Shown in pieces: positions 15,665-26,103 of a DNA stretch of 64,000 bases. This DNA comes from Mycolicibacterium wolinskyi. GTDB taxonomy: Bacteria > Actinomycetota > Actinomycetes > Mycobacteriales > Mycobacteriaceae. Both the position numbers and the translations under genes were made by a program. The stretch is taken from contig NZ_LQQA01000031.1 of assembly GCF_002101965.1 (NCBI RefSeq), positions 186,001 to 250,000 on the forward strand. Reading direction: 5' to 3'. The first letter of the stretch is position 1. Each line of letters begins with the position of its first letter. The notes under the pieces were generated by a model. It was not told the origin of the DNA. It made no database searches and saw nothing but the letters and a program-made list of their open reading frames with translations.

Positions 15665-16674
15665 GCCGTCAGCCCGATCCGAGGGTCGAGCGCAACGGCT
15701 GCCGCGTCCGAGAGCGCCGACCCGGCCAAGACTGCCAGCGCCGAACCCACCGTCAACGCCGCCAGCAGCGGGAAGTCCAGCGCCGCAGCCGATTCCACGA
15801 GTACCGCGGCCATTCCCGGCCAGCCGAACACGGTTTCCACGATGGCCGCCCCGGCGATCAGCTCAGGCAACCGCGTGCCGAGCAACGCCAATGTCGGCAA
15901 CACCGAAACCGGGGCGATGTGACCACGCAACAGTGCCCAGCCGTGGACACCGCGCGCTCGGGCGGCACGCACCGCATCGGAACCACAAGCCTGCACCACC
16001 GCTGTCCGCATGGTCAGCAGCAGCCAGGGAATCTGTGACACCGTAAGCGCAATCAACGGCAGCACACCGTGTGTGAGCACACCGCCGACTGTGTAGTCGT
16101 CCCCGGGATCGCTGGCTCCCGAGGCAGGCAGCCATCTGAGCCCGACCGCGACCACCGCGACCAATGCCAGCGATATGACGAAGGGCGGTACCGCGGCGCA
16201 GATGACGGCAAGGCTCGTGCAGAGCCGGTCGAGTACCCCGCCGCGTCGCATACCGGCTATGCAGCCCAAGAGAATTGCCGAGATCGCCGCTGTTATCAGC
16301 GCCAGTCCGGACAGCGCCAGCGTGAACGGCATACGCTCCGTCAGTACCGTGGTGACCGCCTGCGACTGAGTCGATGACCAACCCAGATCACCGCGGAGCA
16401 CGCCCGATATCCAGTCGATCCACGCCTGCCACCACGGTTGTTCGGTGTCGTAGGCGGCGCGGACCGCTTCGCGCTGCGACTGGGTGGCCGTCTGGTAGTT
16501 GGCACCGAGGTGGGCGACCAGTGGATCGAACGGAGACAGCGACGCCACCGCGAACATCGCGGCCGAAACCGCAACGGTCACAGGCACGGCGATCGCGGCC
16601 CGCACACCCAACAGTCGCACCGCGGTCCGGACTCGACGGTTGACGTCCGGCCGTGCAAGCGTCAGCGTGTCCAT
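15661..16674 (-). CDS. ABC transporter permease (DppB/NikB-like)
   Basis: 337 residues from the ATG giving MDTLTLARPDVNRRV; a start at 16692 is also open. About six membrane helices with the N-terminal region DPLVAHLGANYQTATQSQRE, the periplasmic QPWWQAWIDWISGVLRGDLGWS typical of DppB, and the loop AARARGVHGWALLRGHIAPV. The gene start overlaps the end of the binding-protein gene by 13 nt. Confidence 0.9.
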   Translation of the reverse strand: MDTLTLARPDVNRRVRTAVRLLGVRAAIAVPVTVAVSAAMFAVASLSPFDPLVAHLGANYQTATQSQREAVRAAYDTEQPWWQAWIDWISGVLRGDLGWSSTQSQAVTTVLTERMPFTLALSGLALITAAISAILLGCIAGMRRGGVLDRLCTSLAVICAAVPPFVISLALVAVVAVGLRWLPASGASDPGDDYTVGGVLTHGVLPLIALTVSQIPWLLLTMRTAVVQACGSDAVRAARARGVHGWALLRGHIAPVSVLPTLALLGTRLPELIAGAAIVETVFGWPGMAAVLVESAAALDFPLLAALTVGSALAVLAGSALSDAAAVALDPRIGLTA

Positions 16675-18281
16675 GCGGCGACGTCCCACCACGGGCCCCA
16701 GGAGACTCCGTGGGAATGCGGTTCGAGAATGGGCTGGGCCTGTTTCCAGCTGAGGTCACGGTATCCGTATGTGTGGTGCAGGAAAGCCAGGAAGACATAC
16801 GACGGCTCAGCGACGTATGCCGCTTGAATATCGCGGTACAGCTTGTCTTTCTCTGCTCCCGGTGCGGAATCGCGTGCTCGCTCAAGGAGCCCGTCGAGGT
16901 TGCGTGCCGTGAAGTCACCGGGATTGGAGTACGGGGACGAATCGGGGACGCGGGTGTGCAGGGTGTCGTACACCTGCGAATCGATGCTGTAGGGAGTCGA
17001 TCCGCCACCAAGGAGAACCGCGGAGTCACCGAAGCGGGTGTCGATCTCGTCCCAGCTTGTGCCGCGTGGACGCACTTCGACCCCGAGCGGTTTCATCGCC
17101 GCGGCGAATGCGACCGAGAGGTCGCGCCGCAGGCTATCCTGCGCGTTGTAGAGAAGCTCGAAAGATGCTTTTGCACCGTCCTTTTCGCGCACACCCTGGG
17201 GACCCGGGCGCCAGCCGGCCCGATCGAGGATCGTACCCGCCTTCGTCAGGTCGAAGTCGAACTGCGCATCGGGATTGAATGCGGACCCGTATACGGCGGC
17301 GATCGGAGTACTCGCGGGACGGCCATGCCCCGCCAGCACGTCGCGAACCGCCGCGTCGCGGTCCACACCGAAGTTCATCGCCACGCGTGCTCGCGGGTCG
17401 GCGGTGAACGGATTTCCGGCCGGCAGGGCGACGCCACGCCAGTCGGCCGACTGGGCGGCCACCGTGCGCACGGTGTCACTGTCGATCGAGTCGATCAGCT
17501 TGGGCGGCAGGTTCACACCGTCGACTTCCCCGGCCACGATGCGTTGTGCACGCACGTTGTCGTCGGGGGTGTAGGTGTAGACGATGCGCCGGACCTGGGC
17601 CGGGGTGCCCCAGTAATCGTCGCGGGCCACCATGACCGCCTGGTCGGGGCGCAGGCTGTCCAGCCGGTAGGGGCCGGTACCGACTGGCTGGGTGTTCACG
17701 CTCCACTCGGCCGCGGGCTTCGACTCGATCTTCTCGGAAGGCAGGATTCCCAGCAGGAGAAAGGGCGTCACGTCGGCGGCCGTCGTCGCCTCCACGACGA
17801 CGGCGTTCGAACCGTCAGCCGTGAGGTTGACGATGGGTGCGATATGTGTCGAGATTTCCGAAGCCACGGCGGGGTCCTTGACCGCGGCGTAGGTCGCGAC
17901 GACGTCGGCGGAATCGAAGGCGCTGCCGTCGGAGAACCTGACACCGTCGCGCAGCGCTACTCTCCATCGCCGCGGCCCGACCGGTTCCGGACGCGCGATC
18001 GCCAAGGCGGGCACCAGGTCGGGTACCGCCGCGTCGGTTGTGCTGCGCGGGCGGTACAGCCCCTCGTAGAGGGGTGATACGCCGAGCTCGCCGTATCCGG
18101 AGACCGGGTTGTAATTCCCGAGTTCCTGCCCGTCGGCCAGGACGATCTGGTCGGGTTCGCCAGGTCCGGAAGCCGTCGCACAACCGGCGAGCACCAACAC
18201 AGCCGCGGCGCAGGCCGTCGTCGTCAACCGGAACAGCCGGGGAGCGCCACACCGCAGCAACATCTGTCTATCTGAACACAT
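16662..18281 (-). CDS. Family 5 extracellular solute-binding lipoprotein
   Basis: 539 residues. A basic start and a hydrophobic stretch end in the lipobox LVLAGC (Cys at about 33). The mature part follows the family 5 pattern: LYEGLYRPRS, ALAIARPEPVGPRRWRVALRDGVRFSDGSAFDSADVV cited from about residue 92, then TGPYRLDSLRPDQAVMVARDDYW. Family 5 proteins bind peptides, nickel chelates, opines or metallophores; the ligand cannot be read from the sequence. It heads the operon SBP-permease-permease-ATPase-ATPase (18281-13456). A start at 18263 is an alternative. The CmaA1-like gene is divergent, 173 bp away. Confidence 0.88.
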   Translation of the reverse strand: MCSDRQMLLRCGAPRLFRLTTTACAAAVLVLAGCATASGPGEPDQIVLADGQELGNYNPVSGYGELGVSPLYEGLYRPRSTTDAAVPDLVPALAIARPEPVGPRRWRVALRDGVRFSDGSAFDSADVVATYAAVKDPAVASEISTHIAPIVNLTADGSNAVVVEATTAADVTPFLLLGILPSEKIESKPAAEWSVNTQPVGTGPYRLDSLRPDQAVMVARDDYWGTPAQVRRIVYTYTPDDNVRAQRIVAGEVDGVNLPPKLIDSIDSDTVRTVAAQSADWRGVALPAGNPFTADPRARVAMNFGVDRDAAVRDVLAGHGRPASTPIAAVYGSAFNPDAQFDFDLTKAGTILDRAGWRPGPQGVREKDGAKASFELLYNAQDSLRRDLSVAFAAAMKPLGVEVRPRGTSWDEIDTRFGDSAVLLGGGSTPYSIDSQVYDTLHTRVPDSSPYSNPGDFTARNLDGLLERARDSAPGAEKDKLYRDIQAAYVAEPSYVFLAFLHHTYGYRDLSWKQAQPILEPHSHGVSWGPWWDVAAWTR

Positions 18282-18454
18282 GAACGGGAGTTGCGCAGCG
18301 TTGAACTATCCGGCCGATCGATTCGTACCCATCCACGGCACCGCCGGCTACGAATCCGATGTGTGGGCGGCGACGACCCGGGTATCCCTTCTCCGCGGTC
18401 GCCGGGTGGCTCTCCCCTGCCCGCAGACGATCGACCCAGCAGAAAGGTGTCAAC

Positions 18455-19321
18455 ATGCCGGAGCTGACCCCCCACTTCGCCGACGTCCAAGCCCACTACG
18501 ACCTCTCCGACGACTTCTTCCGCCTGTTCCTGGACCCCACCCAGACCTACAGCTGCGCATACTTCGAACGCGACGACATGACGTTGGAGGAGGCGCAGCT
18601 CGCCAAGATCGACCTGGCGCTCGGCAAGCTCGGCCTCGAGCCGGGTATGAAGCTGCTCGACATCGGCTGCGGCTGGGGAGCCACCATGCGCCGCGCGATC
18701 GAACGCTACGACGTCGACGTCGTGGGGCTCACGTTGTCGAAAAACCAAGCCGCGCACGTCAAGCAGATGTTCGAGGGCATGGACACCGAGCGCAAAAGGC
18801 GCGTCCTGCTGGAGGGATGGGAGCAGTTCGACGAGCCGGTCGACCGCATCGTCTCCATCGGCGCGTTCGAGCACTTCGGCCGCGACCGCTATGACGCGTT
18901 CTTCGCCAAGACCTTCCAGGCCCTGCCGCCGGACGGAGTGATGTTGCTGCACTCCATCTGCGGGATCCATCCGAAGGACGCACAGGAGCTCGGCATCCCG
19001 GTCACCTTCGAGCTGGCCCGGTTCATCAAGTTCATCCTCACCGAGATCTTCCCCGGCGGGCAGCTACCGTCGGTGCCGATGGTCGACGAACTCGCCACCA
19101 AGGCCGGGTTCACGGTGACCCGCAAGCAGTCGCTGCAGCCGCACTACGCCAAGACGCTCGACATCTGGGCGGCCAACCTGGAGGCCAACTGGGAGCAGGC
19201 CGTCGCGATCCAGTCCGAAGAGGTCTACGAGCGGTACATGAAGTACCTGACCGGGTGCGCGAAACTCTTCCGGCGACGCCAGGTGGACGTCGTCCAGTTC
19301 ACGCTGCAGAAGGTTCCGTGA
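18455..19321 (+). CDS. CmaA1/MmaA2-like mycolic acid cyclopropane synthase
   Basis: 288 residues from ATG 18455 with a good AGAAAGGTG ribosome binding site. The N-terminus PHFADVQAHYDLSDDFFRLF, the SAM motif LLDIGCGWGA (67-76), VGLTLSKNQAAHV, GAFEHFG and the ending YERYMKYLTGCAKLFRR are nearly those of M. tuberculosis CmaA1 and MmaA2. These cyclopropanate cis double bonds of meromycolates. I cannot decide between the two by eye, so no symbol is given. It is closer to the CmaA/MmaA group than the UmaA gene at 5096-5971. It stands alone, divergent from the ABC operon and convergent with the DUF779 gene. Confidence 0.88.
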   Translation: MPELTPHFADVQAHYDLSDDFFRLFLDPTQTYSCAYFERDDMTLEEAQLAKIDLALGKLGLEPGMKLLDIGCGWGATMRRAIERYDVDVVGLTLSKNQAAHVKQMFEGMDTERKRRVLLEGWEQFDEPVDRIVSIGAFEHFGRDRYDAFFAKTFQALPPDGVMLLHSICGIHPKDAQELGIPVTFELARFIKFILTEIFPGGQLPSVPMVDELATKAGFTVTRKQSLQPHYAKTLDIWAANLEANWEQAVAIQSEEVYERYMKYLTGCAKLFRRRQVDVVQFTLQKVP

Positions 19322-19326
19322 GCGCG

Positions 19327-19797
19327 TCAGCGTCCCGGAATCGGGCACGCCTCCTCGGCTTCGGCGACGATTAAGCTGCCCTCCCGCACCGGGCGCGCGC
19401 CATCGGCATACTGCGCCCCGGTGATGGGTGGCTGCCCGGCCAACTCCTGATTTTCGGCTTCGGTGAATGCCCGGCCTCGCGACAGGAAGCGCATGCCCTC
19501 GGGAGCTTCCAGACTGAAGCCACCGCCGCGGCCGGGAACCACGTCGATGACGAGTTGGGTGTGCTTCCACGCCTCGAACTGCGGACCCGAGATCCACACC
19601 GGCACGCCGTCACCGACGTCGAGCACCGCGAGCAGGATGTCGCGGTCGCCGACGATGAAGTCGCCGTCGGGGTAGCACATGGGCGACGACCCATCGCAGC
19701 ACCCGCCGGACTGGTGAAACATCAACGCGCCGTGGCGATCCTGCAGTTTGGCGAGGAGGTCGGCAGCGGCCGCGGTGATCAGAGCTCGACTGGTCAT
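19327..19797 (-). CDS. DUF779 protein paired with aldehyde dehydrogenase
   Basis: 156 residues from the ATG after GAAAGGAAAAC. The Cys-containing motif MFHQSGGCCDGSSPMCYPDG and QFEAWKHTQLVIDVVPGRGG are typical of DUF779. The family commonly follows AldA-type aldehyde dehydrogenase genes, as Rv0459 follows Rv0458, which suggests a role tied to that enzyme; the exact function is unknown. The three Cys could bind metal (inference). A strong hairpin (19812-19860) separates it from the ALDH gene upstream. Confidence 0.85.
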   Translation of the reverse strand: MTSRALITAAAADLLAKLQDRHGALMFHQSGGCCDGSSPMCYPDGDFIVGDRDILLAVLDVGDGVPVWISGPQFEAWKHTQLVIDVVPGRGGGFSLEAPEGMRFLSRGRAFTEAENQELAGQPPITGAQYADGARPVREGSLIVAEAEEACPIPGR

Positions 19798-19811
19798 GTT
19801 TTCCTTTCGAA

Positions 19812-19860
19812 CGTTGGCTTGTGTGCGAGTTCTCCGCGATTTCTCGCACACAAGCCGACG
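19812..19860. repeat. Hairpin between ALDH and DUF779 genes
   Basis: The arms 19812-19829 and 19843-19860 match at 17 of 18 positions with a 13-nt loop. The core is GGCTTGTGTGCGAG/CTCGCACACAAGCC. It lies inside a presumed operon, 10 bp after the ALDH stop and 15 bp before the DUF779 start, so it may attenuate or stabilise the message rather than simply end it. Confidence 0.7.
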
Positions 19861-19869
19861 CTGGGCACT

Positions 19870-21393
<1,524 letters not shown>

Positions 21394-21454
21394 TGTCGAC
21401 TCCTCGTCAGCGGTGTTACGCAGCTCACACTACGCCCACGGCCACAATGGGGTG

Positions 21455-23449
21455 ATGGCAGACGACCCGTATCTGTGGCTCGAGGACATCACCGGCGAGG
21501 ACGCGCTGGAATGGGCGCGCGCCCACAACGACGCGACGCTCGCGGAGCTCGGCGGCGAGCGTTTCGAGGAGCTGCGCGCCGAAGTGCTCGAGGTGCTCGA
21601 CACCGACGCCCGCATTCCCTATGTGGGTAGGCGCGGGGACTATCTGTACAACTTCTGGCGCGACGAGGCCAATCCACGTGGTCTGTGGCGACGCACCACG
21701 CTGGACAGTTACCGCACCGACGATCCGGTGTGGGAGGTGCTCATCGACGTCGACGAACTCGCCCGCGCCGAGGACGAGAACTGGGTGTGGTCGAGCCCGG
21801 AGGTGATCGAACCCGAACACACGCTCGCGTTGATCAGCCTGTCCCGCGGCGGCGCCGACGCCACGGTGGTCCGTGAATTCGATATGCGGACAAAACAGTT
21901 CGTCGAAGGCGGCTTCGAGCTACCAGAGGCGAAGTCGTCGGTGTCCTGGGAGGACGAGGACACCGTCTTGGTGTGCACCGATTTCGGTGAGGGCTCGATG
22001 ACCGAGTCCGGTTATCCGCGCATCGCCAAGCGCTGGCGCCGCGGCGAGCCGCTGGAGAATGCCGAAACGGCGTTTGAGGCCGAGCCGACGGACGTACGCG
22101 TCATCGCCGGCGTGGACCGCACCCCCGGCTTTGAACACACCCGGCTGGGCCGGTACACCGACTTCTACAACCGCATCCGCTACGAGCTCCGCGACGGCGA
22201 ACTGATCCTCATCGATGTCCCGAGCGACGCGACGACCGCGACACATCGCGAGTGGATGCTGATCTCGTTGCGGACGGACTGGCAGGTCGGCGATGTCACC
22301 TACACCGCGGGAAGCCTGTTGGCCACCAAGTTCGATGATTTCCTCTCCGGTGCACGTGATCTCACCGTCGTGTACGAACCCGATGAGCACAGCTGCCTGT
22401 CGGGCGCCAGCTGGACGAAAGACAAGTTGGTGCTCGTCACGCGGCGCGACGTCGCGAGCCACATCGAGATCGTCACACCGGGAAGCTGGGAACGCGTGGA
22501 TGCCCCTGGCATCCCGCCGTCCGACGAGACCGTTGTGGTGGACACCGACCCATTCGGCGACGAAGTCTTCTACGACACAAGCGGATTCACGACGCCGTCG
22601 CGGCTCCTGCACGGAACCGCGGGCGGCGCACTGGAACAGCTCAAGTCCGCGCCGTCGTTCTTCGACGCCGACGGAATCGACGTCGCCCAGTACTTCGCGA
22701 CGTCGGCCGACGGCACCGCCATCCCGTATTTCGTGGTCGGGCAACGCGCGGAGCCTTCACCGACGTGGCTCTACGGGTATGGCGGATTCCAGAACTCGCT
22801 GACACCGAGCTATGCCGGTGGTCTCGGCCGGGCATGGCTGACGCGCGGCGGCACCTACGTGATGGCCAATATCCGCGGCGGAGGCGAGTACGGGCCACGG
22901 TGGCATACCCAGGCGATGCGGGAGAACCGGCACCTGGTGTACGAGGACTTCGCCGCCGTCGCCGCCGATCTGGTGCGACGAGGCATCACGACGGTCGAGC
23001 AGCTCGGCGCGTCGGGCGGCAGCAACGGCGGGCTCCTCATGGGAGTAATGCTCACGCAGTACCCGGAGTTGTTCGGCGCGCTCGTCTGCAGCGTGCCGCT
23101 GCTAGACATGAAGCGCTACCACCTGCTGCTCGCTGGCGCCTCCTGGATGGCCGAGTACGGCGACCCGGACAACCCGGCCGACTGGGAGTTCATGGCGAAA
23201 TACTCGCCATACCAGAATATTTCGAGCGACCGCCGGTACCCGCCCATCCTGATCACCACGTCGACCCGCGACGACAGGGTGCATCCGGGCCATGCCAGGA
23301 AAATGACCGCGGCGCTCGAGGCGGCCGGTCATCGCGTGTACTACTACGAGAACATCGAAGGTGGGCACGGCGGCGCCGCAGACAACAAGCAGGCCGCGTT
23401 CAAGGCAGCGCTGACCTACGAGTTCCTGTGGCGGATGCTCGGCGGATAA
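21455..23449 (+). CDS. Prolyl oligopeptidase-family serine peptidase (S9A)
   Basis: 664 residues from ATG 21455; GTG 21452 is possible. N-terminal DPYLWLEDITGEDALEWARA is the family opening. A beta-propeller region follows, then the alpha/beta hydrolase domain with NIRGGGEYGPRWH, the nucleophile ASGGSNGGLLMG (Ser about 523), the Asp in TRDDRVHPGHARKM and the His in EGGHGGAADN. It would cut short proline-containing peptides in the cytosol; no signal peptide is seen. Matches the position of Rv0457c. Confidence 0.93.
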   Translation: MADDPYLWLEDITGEDALEWARAHNDATLAELGGERFEELRAEVLEVLDTDARIPYVGRRGDYLYNFWRDEANPRGLWRRTTLDSYRTDDPVWEVLIDVDELARAEDENWVWSSPEVIEPEHTLALISLSRGGADATVVREFDMRTKQFVEGGFELPEAKSSVSWEDEDTVLVCTDFGEGSMTESGYPRIAKRWRRGEPLENAETAFEAEPTDVRVIAGVDRTPGFEHTRLGRYTDFYNRIRYELRDGELILIDVPSDATTATHREWMLISLRTDWQVGDVTYTAGSLLATKFDDFLSGARDLTVVYEPDEHSCLSGASWTKDKLVLVTRRDVASHIEIVTPGSWERVDAPGIPPSDETVVVDTDPFGDEVFYDTSGFTTPSRLLHGTAGGALEQLKSAPSFFDADGIDVAQYFATSADGTAIPYFVVGQRAEPSPTWLYGYGGFQNSLTPSYAGGLGRAWLTRGGTYVMANIRGGGEYGPRWHTQAMRENRHLVYEDFAAVAADLVRRGITTVEQLGASGGSNGGLLMGVMLTQYPELFGALVCSVPLLDMKRYHLLLAGASWMAEYGDPDNPADWEFMAKYSPYQNISSDRRYPPILITTSTRDDRVHPGHARKMTAALEAAGHRVYYYENIEGGHGGAADNKQAAFKAALTYEFLWRMLGG

Positions 23450-23488
23450 CCGGCGCCGAACAAGACGCCGCGACATGCCGTCGACGTT

Positions 23489-23767
23489 ATGCTGACGCCG
23501 ATGCACGCATTCCGGCGTTATCTCGCGATCCAGGGAATGACCCTGATATTCGGCATCGTAGGGCCGATCTTCCTCGTGGTGTACTTCGCCGTCCAACCGG
23601 AACCGGGCCTCAAATGGATGTACTGGTTCGGCTTGTTCATCACCGCGGCAGACGTCCTCATCGCCTTGGCCGTCACCGAATCGAGCCTCAAAGAGGACCG
23701 CACACCGACCGATGTCCGCCTCGCGGTCGCGTTCCAGAACTTTCGCCGGCGCCACGACGACTCTTGA
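23489..23767 (+). CDS. Small membrane protein of unknown function
   Basis: 92 residues, or 88 if ATG 23501 is used. Two membrane helices (about 14-36 and 45-63) are joined by a short loop QPEPGLKWMYW. A charged cytoplasmic tail follows (ESSLKEDRTPTDVRLAVAFQ). It lies 39 bp after the peptidase gene and 31 bp before the enoyl-CoA hydratase gene, same strand. I do not recognise a family. Confidence 0.65.
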   Translation: MLTPMHAFRRYLAIQGMTLIFGIVGPIFLVVYFAVQPEPGLKWMYWFGLFITAADVLIALAVTESSLKEDRTPTDVRLAVAFQNFRRRHDDS

Positions 23768-23798
23768 CTTCGCGGTCCGAAGTGACTCGACTGCTGCC

Positions 23799-24698
23799 AT
23801 GGCCCACGAGTTCGAAACCCTGCTCTACCGCACCGCCGCGCCGGTCGCGACCATCACGCTGAACCGGCCCGATCAGCTCAACACGATCGTGCCGCCCATG
23901 CCCGACGAAATCGAGAAGGCCATCGGCCGGGCGGAACGCGACCCGGAGATCAAAGTGATCGTCCTGCGAGGCGCCGGCCGCTCGTTTTCCGGCGGATACG
24001 ACTTCGGCGGCGGCTTCCAGCACTGGGGCGAAGCGATGAACACCGACGGCCGCTGGGATCCCGGTAAGGACTTCGCGATGGTCAGTGCCCGCGAAACCGG
24101 GCCGACCCAGAAGTTCATGGCCATCTGGCGCGCATCCAAGCCCGTGATCGCGCAGGTGCACGGCTGGTGCGTGGGCGGTGCGAGTGACTATGCGCTGTGC
24201 GCCGACATCGTGATCGCCAGTGACGACGCGGTCATCGGGACCCCGTATGCGCGCATGTGGGGTGCCTACCTCACCGGCATGTGGCTGTACCGCCTGAGCC
24301 TGGCGAAGGTGAAGTGGCATTCGCTGACCGGTGAGCCGCTCACCGGAAAAGAAGCCGCCGCAGTCGAACTCATCAACGAGTCCGTTCCGTTCGAGCACCT
24401 TGAGGCCCGCGTTGCCGAGATCGCCGGCAAGCTGGCGCGAATCCCGTTGTCGCAGTTGCAGGCCCAGAAGCTCATCGTCAATCAGGCCTACGAGAACATG
24501 GGTCTGGCATCGACCCAGACGCTCGGCGGCATCCTCGACGGCTTGATGCGCAACACGCCCGACGCGCTGAGTTTCATCGACACCGCCGCCCACCAGGGTG
24601 TGCGCGCGGCGATCGAGCGCCGCGACGGACCGTGGGGCGACTACAGCCAGGCCCCGCCGGAGCGCAGGCCGGACCCGTCGCACATCATCGAGCCGTAA
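23799..24698 (+). CDS. Enoyl-CoA hydratase/isomerase family protein
   Basis: 299 residues from ATG 23799. The crotonase-fold markers are ATITLNRPDQLNTI, IKVIVLRGAGRSFSGGYDFG (oxyanion hole) and KPVIAQVHGWCVGGASDYAL. Where catalytic Glu residues usually lie it has GTPYARMWG and LTGEPLTGKEAAAVELINES, so whether it is a true hydratase is uncertain. The position after the S9 peptidase gene matches echA2 (Rv0456c) of M. tuberculosis. Acts on fatty or other acyl-CoA thioesters. Confidence 0.85.
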   Translation: MAHEFETLLYRTAAPVATITLNRPDQLNTIVPPMPDEIEKAIGRAERDPEIKVIVLRGAGRSFSGGYDFGGGFQHWGEAMNTDGRWDPGKDFAMVSARETGPTQKFMAIWRASKPVIAQVHGWCVGGASDYALCADIVIASDDAVIGTPYARMWGAYLTGMWLYRLSLAKVKWHSLTGEPLTGKEAAAVELINESVPFEHLEARVAEIAGKLARIPLSQLQAQKLIVNQAYENMGLASTQTLGGILDGLMRNTPDALSFIDTAAHQGVRAAIERRDGPWGDYSQAPPERRPDPSHIIEP

Positions 24699-24794
24699 CC
24701 GGCATCTGTGCTCCGCGACATCAGCCCCGGCGACGCGTTGATGTACCGGCCTGCCCCCTTGACGGCCCACCCCGGACGGCGGGAAGGTGGAGTC

Positions 24795-25472
24795 ATGGCT
24801 GATCTGGCCAAGAACTGGGCGGGCCCCATCGGCAGGTTCGGCGGAGCGGTGTACGACAGCGGCGTCGAGCGGGAGTGGCTGGCCCGGCCGGCCGGGCTTG
24901 CGCTGTGGGGCACCGACACTCGGCTGCTGTTCGAAAGCATCGCCACGCTTGGCGAACTGCCCGACGGCACAGCGGTTTTGGATATCCCGTGTGGGGGTGG
25001 TTTGGCACTACGCGGGCTGCGCCCGGATCAGCGGCTGCGCTATGTCGCGGCCGACATCTCACCGGACATGCTGGCCCGGGCCCGCGTCAGGGCAACCGCA
25101 TTGGGACGTTCCGACATCGAGTTCGCCGAAGCCGACATCGAGCATCTCCCCTTCGCCGACGGCGAGTTCGACCGATGCCTGAGCTTCAACGGGTTGCACT
25201 GCCTACCCAATCCCGCGGCAGCCGTGCGTGAGATGGCCCGCTGCCTGAAACCCGGTGGCCAGATCGTCGGTGACGCCGTGGTTCGCGGCGCCGGCATCCG
25301 CCAAGATCTGCTGATCGCCGCTTTCCAACGCGCCGGGGCGTTCGGGCCCGGCGGCACGGCCGATGACCTGCGGGGCTGGCTCACGGACGCGGGGTTACGC
25401 GTCGAACGGCTCGACCGCTCCGGCGCGGTCGTGCATTTCACCGCGACACACGGCGACGACGAGCATCGCTGA
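24795..25472 (+). CDS. SAM-dependent methyltransferase (methyltransf_11 type)
   Basis: 225 residues from ATG 24795. Motif I is VLDIPCGGGLALRG (about 62-75), followed by YVAADISPDMLARARVRA and motif IV FDRCLSFNGLHCLPNPAAAV. The unusual Pro in the GxGxG region is common in a class of UbiE/COQ5-like small-molecule methyltransferases. The substrate is unknown. Its 3' end overlaps the convergent DUF308 gene by 35 bp. Confidence 0.82.
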   Translation: MADLAKNWAGPIGRFGGAVYDSGVEREWLARPAGLALWGTDTRLLFESIATLGELPDGTAVLDIPCGGGLALRGLRPDQRLRYVAADISPDMLARARVRATALGRSDIEFAEADIEHLPFADGEFDRCLSFNGLHCLPNPAAAVREMARCLKPGGQIVGDAVVRGAGIRQDLLIAAFQRAGAFGPGGTADDLRGWLTDAGLRVERLDRSGAVVHFTATHGDDEHR

Positions 25473-26022
25473 CGGCCAACCACACCGCCGAGATCAGGAA
25501 ATAGAACGCGCCGAAGGCGGCATAAGGGGCGATGGCGGTGATGTGCGGTGGCTCTGGCGCATTCGACGTGATGAGGAACATCACTCCCGCGCAGGTGGAT
25601 TGGGCACCGCTGAGAATCATGGGCCACTGCGCACCGACGCTCTTCCAGCGCCGCACACCGGTCGCAAGCTGCAGGATGCCCGACAGGGCGGCCCACACTC
25701 CGAACACACCCAGTACCGCGTTCATGCTCTGGGTCAGGGCGATGGCCACCGCGACCGTTGTCAGGAGGCTCACGGCGGTGTTGAAAGCCTGGGTGCGATT
25801 ACGCCGCAGCCCGCCGTTGCGCTGCGCATCAACAAGATTGGCGACGGCGTCCCACGCCGGATAGATCAGCAACAGCGCAGCGACAACGGCCGTCGGGCCG
25901 TCGCCGAAGCCGAAGGCGGCACCGACCCACGCAACGGAGAAGGCCGCTCGGGTGAAGTAATACCGTTTGAGCCACGTGTCGCCCCCGACAGTGGTATCTC
26001 GAAGTTCGCGCGTCGTCGTCAT
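25438..26022 (-). CDS. DUF308/HdeD-like membrane protein
   Basis: 194 residues from the ATG giving MTTTRELRDTTVGGDTWLKR. Six hydrophobic segments are arranged in short repeats (for example FSVAWVGAAFGFGDG, AVVAALLLIYPAWDAVANLV, GVFGVWAALSGILQLATGVR), the HdeD/DUF308 pattern. The function of mycobacterial members is not established. Upstream (82 bp) lies a TetR gene reading the same way, so they could be linked in expression. Confidence 0.7.
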   Translation of the reverse strand: MTTTRELRDTTVGGDTWLKRYYFTRAAFSVAWVGAAFGFGDGPTAVVAALLLIYPAWDAVANLVDAQRNGGLRRNRTQAFNTAVSLLTTVAVAIALTQSMNAVLGVFGVWAALSGILQLATGVRRWKSVGAQWPMILSGAQSTCAGVMFLITSNAPEPPHITAIAPYAAFGAFYFLISAVWLAVSDARRRRVSR

Positions 26023-26103
26023 ATCTGTTCCTGTCGTTTCTAATGAGGGCACGGGCCACCACGGCTCCGGGCTCGAAAGCTTGTTACCTGCGGGATGGTC
26101 GTT

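Noticed and set aside
13456..18281. Naming the ABC operon nikABCDE
   Set aside because: The gene order fits, but so do peptide, opine and metallophore importers. No nickel-specific residue or regulator could be identified.
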